A stretch of DNA of 19,871 bases from Gemmatimonadota bacterium (GTDB lineage Bacteria; Gemmatimonadota; Gemmatimonadetes; Gemmatimonadales; Gemmatimonadaceae), in NCBI GenBank assembly GCA_016794735.1, contig JAEUJK010000578.1, positions 1 to 19,871 of the forward strand, in the 5' to 3' direction. Each line of letters starts with the position of its first letter. Position 1 is the stretch's first letter. Made by a program: the position numbers and the translations under genes. Below the pieces are notes generated by a model, which was not told the origin of the DNA, ran no database searches, and saw only the letters and a program-made list of their open reading frames with translations. Shown piece after piece: positions 14,736 to 19,871 of this stretch.

Positions 14736-16436
14736 ATGCGCCTGCGTCCGTTCCTGCTTGCTGTCATCGCGCCCTGGGTCGTCGTCGCGCAAGAACGCGA
14801 CGCGTCCTCCACCCGAGGCGTGGTGGTCTCCACGTCAGGCATCGCGTCCGATGTCGGCGCGGCGATCCTCGCGAAGGGCGGGAACGCCATCGACGCAGCG
14901 GTCGCGACGGGCTTTGCCCTCGCGGTGACGCACCCGAGCGCCGGCAACATTGGTGGCGGCGGCTTCATGGTGGTGCGGTTCTCCGACGGACGCGCGACCA
15001 CGATCGACTATCGAGAGAAGGCGCCGCTCCGTTCGACCAAGACCATGTACCTCGGCGCCGACGGGAAGATCGACCGCTCCCTGACGGCTGCCGGCTGGTT
15101 GGCCCCTGGCGTTCCCGGCACCGTGCGTGGCTTCGCGCTCGCACACAAGAAGTACGGCAAGCTGCCCTGGGCCGACGTCGTGCAGCCGGCCGTCGACCTC
15201 GCGACCAATGGGTTTGCGATGTCCAAGGGGTTTGCGGAGAGCGTGAACGGCTTCGTGCGTCGCAGCGGAAGCCGCTTTCCCTCGACGCTCGAGGCCTACG
15301 GCAAGCCGGGGGGTGGCGACTGGGTGGAGGGCGACACCATCCGCCTGCGCGACCTCGGCAAGGCGTTAGGCGCGATCGCGCAGAACCCGGAGTCGTTCTA
15401 CACCGGATGGATCGCCGACTCCCTCGACCGGCAGATGCGCGCCAACGGCGGGATCATCACGAAGCGCGACCTCGCCGCGTATCGCGCGGTGGAACGTGCG
15501 CCCGTCCGCGGCACGTTCATGGGACACGAGGTGATCTCGATGCCGCCGCCGAGCTCTGGCGGCACGGTGGTCATCCAGACGCTGAACATGCTGGAAGCCC
15601 TCGGCCTCGAGCGGTTCTCCGGCGCGAACGATCCGGCGCTCGTGCACCTGCGCCTCGAGGTGGCCAAGCGTGTGTACCGTGACCGGGCGCGCTGGATGGG
15701 AGACCCGGACTTCGTGAAGGTGCCCGTCGCCCGGATGACGTCGAAGGCGTACGCGAAGGAACTCGCAGGCGGGATCGACACGGCCAAGTCCACCTCGTCG
15801 GTGGCCCTCGGCAAGGGGCTGATCACCGTGCCCGTCGGCGAGAGCGATGAGACCACGCACTACTCGGTCGTCGACGCCTGGGGCAACGCCGTGAGCAACA
15901 CCTACACGTTGGAAGGTGGGTACGGCTCGGGGGTCGTCGTGCGCGGTGCGGGCTTCATCCTCAACAACGAGATGGGCGACTTCAACAAGAAGCCCGGCGA
16001 GACCAACCTCACGGGAGACATCGGCACCCCGCCCAACCTCATTGCCCCCGGCAAGCGGATGTTGAGCTCGATGTCACCAGTGATCATCGCGAAGGACGGG
16101 CAGTTGCGCCTGGTCACGGGCTCCCCCGGCGGTCGCACCATCCCCAACACCACCCTGTCGGTCGTGCTTGGGGCGATTGCGTTCGGGATGAACGCGCGCG
16201 CCGCGGTCGACCTGCCGCGCCTCCATCACCAGTGGCTCCCGGATGCCGCGTCGCTCGAACCGGGGGTCGCCGGCGACGACGTCCTCGCCAAGCTTCGTGA
16301 GCGCGGACATACGGTGCGGGTCGGCGGTCGGCAGGGCGACGCCCACTCCATCCTGTACGACGCCGCGACGAAGACCGCGTTCGGCGCCGCCGACCTCCGC
16401 ACGCCGGACTCCAAGGCGAGCGCGCCGAAGCCCTGA
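14736..16436 (+). CDS. ggt: Gamma-glutamyltransferase (gamma-glutamyltranspeptidase), exported
   Basis: The 566-residue proenzyme carries a signal peptide (MRLRPFLLAVIAPWVVVA before Gln). The large-subunit part has GGNAIDAAVATGFALAVTHP and GGGGFMVVR, then PGVPGTVRGF; MPPPSSGG precedes the junction. The self-cleavage site is in DETTHYSVVD, Thr373 becoming the N-terminal nucleophile of a small subunit of about 194 residues, the expected size. Downstream are LNNEMGDFN, the lid-loop region, LSSMSPVI, VTGSPGGRTIPNT and LHHQWLP. The periplasmic enzyme hydrolyses or transfers the gamma-glutamyl group of glutathione and gamma-glutamyl peptides. All visible active-site elements are intact. The gene follows the DUF5916 gene by 85 bases with a promoter-like leader and ends tail to tail with the propeller amidohydrolase gene. 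Confidence 0.96.
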   Translation: MRLRPFLLAVIAPWVVVAQERDASSTRGVVVSTSGIASDVGAAILAKGGNAIDAAVATGFALAVTHPSAGNIGGGGFMVVRFSDGRATTIDYREKAPLRSTKTMYLGADGKIDRSLTAAGWLAPGVPGTVRGFALAHKKYGKLPWADVVQPAVDLATNGFAMSKGFAESVNGFVRRSGSRFPSTLEAYGKPGGGDWVEGDTIRLRDLGKALGAIAQNPESFYTGWIADSLDRQMRANGGIITKRDLAAYRAVERAPVRGTFMGHEVISMPPPSSGGTVVIQTLNMLEALGLERFSGANDPALVHLRLEVAKRVYRDRARWMGDPDFVKVPVARMTSKAYAKELAGGIDTAKSTSSVALGKGLITVPVGESDETTHYSVVDAWGNAVSNTYTLEGGYGSGVVVRGAGFILNNEMGDFNKKPGETNLTGDIGTPPNLIAPGKRMLSSMSPVIIAKDGQLRLVTGSPGGRTIPNTTLSVVLGAIAFGMNARAAVDLPRLHHQWLPDAASLEPGVAGDDVLAKLRERGHTVRVGGRQGDAHSILYDAATKTAFGAADLRTPDSKASAPKP

Positions 16437-16444
16437 GGCGACGA

Positions 16445-16477
16445 GGCGTGGTGACGACCCTGGGTCGCCACCACGCC
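16445..16477. terminator. Long hairpin between convergent ggt and amidohydrolase genes
   Basis: Arms GGCGTGGTG (16445-16453) and CACCACGCC (16469-16477) pair perfectly over 9 bp. After one mismatch another 5 bp (CGACC with GGTCG) closes a 3-base loop. It begins 9 bases after the ggt stop. Neither strand has a T-tract next to it, so it is best read as a bidirectional hairpin that blocks or stabilises both 3' ends. Confidence 0.6.
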
Positions 16478-16515
16478 CTGCCCCACCTACTCCCGCCGCG
16501 CGCGCCCGAACCTGC

Positions 16516-19500
16516 CTAACGTGATCCCGGGGCGGCGTCGTTGGCCATCCACCACTGCCGCGGCATCTCGCGCTGGCGGGGCCACAGCTCGGCCAGGGTG
16601 TTGCCGTCGTAGACCCGGCCGTTCTTCATCACATAGCGGATCGTGTTGGTGTTGCGGATGTTGTCGAGCGGGTTCGCATCCAGCACGAGGATGTCCGCGA
16701 GCTTGCCCGGCTCGATCGATCCCAGGTGCTTCTGCAGGCCAATCGCCTGCGCGCCGAAGATCGTCCCGACGCGAAGCGCGTCCATGGGCTTCATCCCGCC
16801 GCTCGCGATCGTCCACAATTCCCAGTGGACACCCAGCCCCTGCAGCTGGCCGTGCCCACCAAGTCCGACCTTGCCGCCAGCTTCGACCAGCTTCTTCGCC
16901 TGCTCGGCGAAGAGCTTGAACGAGTATTCGTTCTCGCGGAACCATTGCGGGCGACGCAACCCACGGCGCTCGAGTTCGCTGAACGGCGTGAACCGCACCA
17001 GCTTCTTGTCCGCGAAGATGTCCCAGCTCTCGTACCAGTAGTTCTCGGCCCAGGGACCGCCGTATTCCACGAGCAGCGTGGGCGTCCAGGTCGTGCCACT
17101 CTTCGCAAAGAGCTCGATCGCATCCTTGTACATCGGCGCGATGGGCAACGTGTGTTCGATCCCGGCGTAGCCGTCCATCGCCTCGGTCATGTTCTTCTTG
17201 AAGTCGAGCCCGCCCTCCAGGGTCGGCGTGATGCGCTGCTCGCGCGCGGCCATGGCGATCCACTGCCGCTGGCGCCGATCACCGGCCTGGTACTGCTTGA
17301 TGGTCTCGGTGAGGAAGAACTCGGAGTACCGACGCATCACGTCCTTCGCGTCATCTGCACTCGACACGTCGTCCCAGGCGAAGATGCCCGGGCCGGTGGC
17401 GTACACCCGGGGCCCGAGGATCTGCCCGGCCTCGACGGCGTCGCCGTAGCTTACGACGTCGGACTGCGAGGTCTGCGGATCGCGGGTGGTGGTGACCCCA
17501 TACGCGAGGTTCGCCGTGTACATGTAGGGCTGCGGGGAGTGCACGCCCCACTGCGGCCACATGTGCGCATGGATGTCCATGAGCCCCGGCATCAAGGTCT
17601 TGCCCGACACGTCGATGGTGCGTGCCCCCGCCGGTGCACGCACGCGCCCCGACGGCCCCACGGCTGCAATCCGGTTGTTGGTCACCAGCACGTCGCCCCG
17701 CGCGATCACCTCGTCCCCCTTCATCGTGATGATCCGCCCACCGCGCAGCAGCACGCTTCCCATCGGCCGATCCTTCGCGGTCGTGATGGTGACGTCGACG
17801 CGCGAGGCGTCGTACACCGGGCGGGCGGGCGTTCCGGGCGCCGGACGCGCACCGGCCCGCGCCGAGTCGGCCGCGAGCGCCTCCGCACGCGCGAGGTCGT
17901 ACTGGAAGAACGCGCGGCCGAGCGAGTAATACACGCCGCGCGAGTCCGGCATCCAGCCCAGGAAGTCGCCGCCGATCCGCGAAAGCCGGCGCACGGGGAC
18001 CGCGCCACCCGCGGGCTGCTGCACCGAGATCACCGGCGTCGCCCCACCCGTGAGTGGCAGGGGCGTCGCAAAGACCTTGTTGTCGACCAGGGCCAGGACG
18101 CGCGAGCCATCAGGCGAGACAAACATCTCCTGCGCCTGTCGCGGCTGCGCGTTCCCGCCACCGCCCGGCGCCGTGAAGCCGGTCAGCCGGAGGTGCGCCT
18201 TGCGATCCGTGCCATCCCACCGCACCGAGACGAGGCCGTCATTCCCTTCCTGGTAGTAGATGCGGGAGCCTTCGTTCGTGAAGTGCGGGCGCCCCGCGTT
18301 GGTCAGCGAAGTGATGAACGTCGCCGCACCACCCGAGGCAGGAATCCAGACGAGGTCCGTGATCACGAGCTTGGGATTGATCTCGTCGTTGACCATCGCC
18401 CGCTGCGTGCGGGGGGCACGATGCGCCACGATGCGCGCGCCATCCGGCGACCACGCAATGTCGTCGTAGTACGCGGTCTGCGTCGTCAGGCGCTGCGGCG
18501 TGCCGCCGTCGGCGGCGATGCGCATGACCTCACCACCGTCCTCGTTCCACGTGACGTAGGCGATCGATCGCCCATCCGGCGACCAGACCGGCGCATGTTC
18601 ACCGTCGGTCCCCGTCGTCAGGCGCCGCGGGGTCCCGGACGGAAGGTCCATGACGTAGAGCCGGTCGAGCGCCGAGAAGACGAGGCGCTTGCCATCGGGC
18701 GAGGGCCGCGCTCCGCGAATCTGTCGCACCGTGAGCACCGAGTCGTTCATCGGGTACTCGAAGGCGGCCAGTTCGGCGATCATCTGGTCCACCTGCGCAG
18801 TGAAGGCAATGGCTTCCTGCTTGCCGGTGGCAACATCGAGACGCCAGATCTTCCCGTGATGCGCGAGGACGATCGCGCGCGAATCCGGCGTCCACGAATA
18901 TCCGGGCAGCAGGTCCCGCGACCCGCGCGATTCGATGTCGTCGCGCTGGATGTCCATCGCCACCCATCGCTCGTCACCCGTCGCGAGGTCACGCACCTTG
19001 AGCCCCGTGACCGCCATCTGGCGCGACGCGTAGGCGAGCCACTTTCCATCGGGGCTCACCGCCGGCCGCACCGCATTCCCCAGGTTGAGCGTGCGCGTGG
19101 CGACGCGCCCCGTTTCGCGATCGTAAAGCACGACCTGCGAACTCCCCATCATCTGGTTGTAGCCCGCAGGCCCGGTGCGCGCGCCGGCGTAGATGTAGCG
19201 GCCATCCGGGGCGAATGCGGCTCCCATGAAGTTGCTCGGCGCGTTGCCGCCACCGCCGCCGCCACCACCCGCCGGAGCGGCCTGCCCCGTCAGCCGCAGC
19301 CCGCTTCCACCATTCCGGTGGTACAGCCACAGGTCGCCGGCACGCGAGACGACGATGTACTCACCGTCCGGCGCCCAGTCCGGGGAGATGTACGACTGCC
19401 CACGTCCCGTGGTCAGCGCCTTTACGTTCTTGCCGTCCGGGTCAACCGTGTAGAGGTTCTCGCTCCCCGAGCGATCGCTGACAAACACGATCGTGCGTCC

Positions 19501-19803
19501 GTCGGGCGAGAACCGCGGCTGGCCGTCGAAGCCGCTGCCGCCGGTGATCCGCGTCGCCTGCCCGCCAGTGATCGGCAGCGTGTAGAGGTCGCCAAGCAGG
19601 TCGAACACGATTGTCCGGCCATCGGGCGAGAGGTCGAGCGACATCCAGGTCCCCTCCTCCGTGGTGAACTTGAGGGGCCGCGTGGGAATCAGCGGCAGCT
19701 CACTCTCGGGGGCGGTGCGCCGCGTGGAATCGCCTTGCGCGGCCAGCGGCGAGGAGAGGGCGGCGAGCGTGAGGAGGACCGGGACGACAGAGGGGCGACG
19801 CAT
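16516..19803 (-). CDS. Exported TolB-like beta-propeller / amidohydrolase fusion protein
   Basis: The product has 1,095 residues. A signal peptide (MRRPSVVPVLLTLAALSSPLAA before Gln) precedes about 12 PD40/TolB-type blades between residues 40 and 640, each marked by SPDG-like turns (FSPDGRTIVFVSD, WSPDGRSIAYVT, and looser forms such as WTPDSRAIVL). A Gly run sits near residue 190. The amidohydrolase domain begins at about 690 (GSVLLRGGRIITMKGD), with the metal motif LMDIHAHMWPQWG (His742, His744), TPTLLVEYGG, GGHGQLQGLGVHWE and the closing SIEPGKLADILVLDANPLDNI. The protein should be periplasmic; its substrate is unknown, with peptides or amides plausible from the family and neighbours. The ATG at 19803 gives a clean signal peptide; an in-frame GTG at 19827 would add eight residues. 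Confidence 0.9.
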   Translation of the reverse strand: MRRPSVVPVLLTLAALSSPLAAQGDSTRRTAPESELPLIPTRPLKFTTEEGTWMSLDLSPDGRTIVFDLLGDLYTLPITGGQATRITGGSGFDGQPRFSPDGRTIVFVSDRSGSENLYTVDPDGKNVKALTTGRGQSYISPDWAPDGEYIVVSRAGDLWLYHRNGGSGLRLTGQAAPAGGGGGGGGNAPSNFMGAAFAPDGRYIYAGARTGPAGYNQMMGSSQVVLYDRETGRVATRTLNLGNAVRPAVSPDGKWLAYASRQMAVTGLKVRDLATGDERWVAMDIQRDDIESRGSRDLLPGYSWTPDSRAIVLAHHGKIWRLDVATGKQEAIAFTAQVDQMIAELAAFEYPMNDSVLTVRQIRGARPSPDGKRLVFSALDRLYVMDLPSGTPRRLTTGTDGEHAPVWSPDGRSIAYVTWNEDGGEVMRIAADGGTPQRLTTQTAYYDDIAWSPDGARIVAHRAPRTQRAMVNDEINPKLVITDLVWIPASGGAATFITSLTNAGRPHFTNEGSRIYYQEGNDGLVSVRWDGTDRKAHLRLTGFTAPGGGGNAQPRQAQEMFVSPDGSRVLALVDNKVFATPLPLTGGATPVISVQQPAGGAVPVRRLSRIGGDFLGWMPDSRGVYYSLGRAFFQYDLARAEALAADSARAGARPAPGTPARPVYDASRVDVTITTAKDRPMGSVLLRGGRIITMKGDEVIARGDVLVTNNRIAAVGPSGRVRAPAGARTIDVSGKTLMPGLMDIHAHMWPQWGVHSPQPYMYTANLAYGVTTTRDPQTSQSDVVSYGDAVEAGQILGPRVYATGPGIFAWDDVSSADDAKDVMRRYSEFFLTETIKQYQAGDRRQRQWIAMAAREQRITPTLEGGLDFKKNMTEAMDGYAGIEHTLPIAPMYKDAIELFAKSGTTWTPTLLVEYGGPWAENYWYESWDIFADKKLVRFTPFSELERRGLRRPQWFRENEYSFKLFAEQAKKLVEAGGKVGLGGHGQLQGLGVHWELWTIASGGMKPMDALRVGTIFGAQAIGLQKHLGSIEPGKLADILVLDANPLDNIRNTNTIRYVMKNGRVYDGNTLAELWPRQREMPRQWWMANDAAPGSR

Positions 19804-19871
19804 CGAAAGCCGGGGATGGGGTCGCACAGGACTTATCCCGCGTACCCGGCCCCGGCAAGGACGCGGCTATC
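19804..19871 (-). promoter_or_regulatory. Upstream region of the propeller amidohydrolase gene
   Basis: Read on the minus strand, TTGCCG near 19857 and GATAAG at 19837-19832 could form a -35/-10 pair with a short spacer of about 15. CGAC at 19824-19821 is followed by CCCATCCCC and then the ATG, repeating the SD-less C-rich leader seen at ggt and the M28 gene. The promoter is a candidate only. Confidence 0.4.

Noticed and set aside
13151..15001. 616-codon minus-strand frame opposite the DUF5916 and ggt genes
   Set aside because: It is Arg/Val/Ala-rich shadow sequence crossing an intergenic region, with no family motif.
19230..19275. GCC/ACC triplet run as a possible tandem repeat or array
   Set aside because: It encodes a Gly run in a loop of the propeller protein; it is short and not a CRISPR or VNTR of note.
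1..19871. Defence island, CRISPR, prophage, transposon or biosynthetic cluster
   Set aside because: No spaced repeats, transposase, integrase, phage, restriction or synthase genes were seen; all genes are ordinary enzymes, a translation factor or envelope proteins.

Overview
The window is a gene-dense, very GC-rich stretch of bacterial chromosome. GC-rich third codon positions keep long shadow frames open on the opposite strand. The gene content points to a Gemmatimonadota-like organism: a DUF5916/CBM9 outer-membrane protein, a very long beta-propeller amidohydrolase, several exported peptidases, and signal peptides ending in Ala-Gln. This assignment is inference, because the window holds no rRNA or other phylogenetic marker except infA. 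I see no tRNA, rRNA, CRISPR array, IS element, prophage gene or attachment site.

Layout, left to right. At the left edge is the first part of a class III aminotransferase (minus strand, cut by the window). It is divergent from a small two-TM membrane protein (plus). That gene runs tail to tail into a stand-alone infA (minus). Next, on the minus strand, come a carboxypeptidase Q-like M28 peptidase and a small outer-membrane barrel protein, separated by a clear intrinsic terminator. A compact minus-strand group follows: zinc metallopeptidase (ypfJ type), P1/DmpA-type peptidase and a cyclophilin lipoprotein, joined by a 26-nt overlap and a 1-nt overlap. Upstream of it is a second minus-strand group: paaZ, an exported amidohydrolase_3 and a DapL-like aminotransferase, with gaps of about 10 nt. 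A 132-bp divergent region holding a dyad separates paaZ from the plus-strand DUF5916 protein, which is followed by gamma-glutamyltransferase. The last gene (minus, convergent with ggt) encodes a roughly 1,100-residue exported protein, with a TolB-like propeller followed by an amidohydrolase domain.

Together the genes suggest a heterotroph that degrades peptides, gamma-glutamyl compounds and amides outside the cytoplasm, with cytoplasmic aminotransferases and PaaZ handling carbon and nitrogen. I found no undescribed multi-gene system such as a defence island or a biosynthetic cluster. The most notable signals are compositional and regulatory. All seven predicted signal peptidase I substrates carry Ala-Gln at or next to the likely cleavage site. 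Four starts lacking a Shine-Dalgarno share a CGAC plus C-rich leader at nearly constant distance. Hairpins without U-tracts lie at both convergent gene ends.
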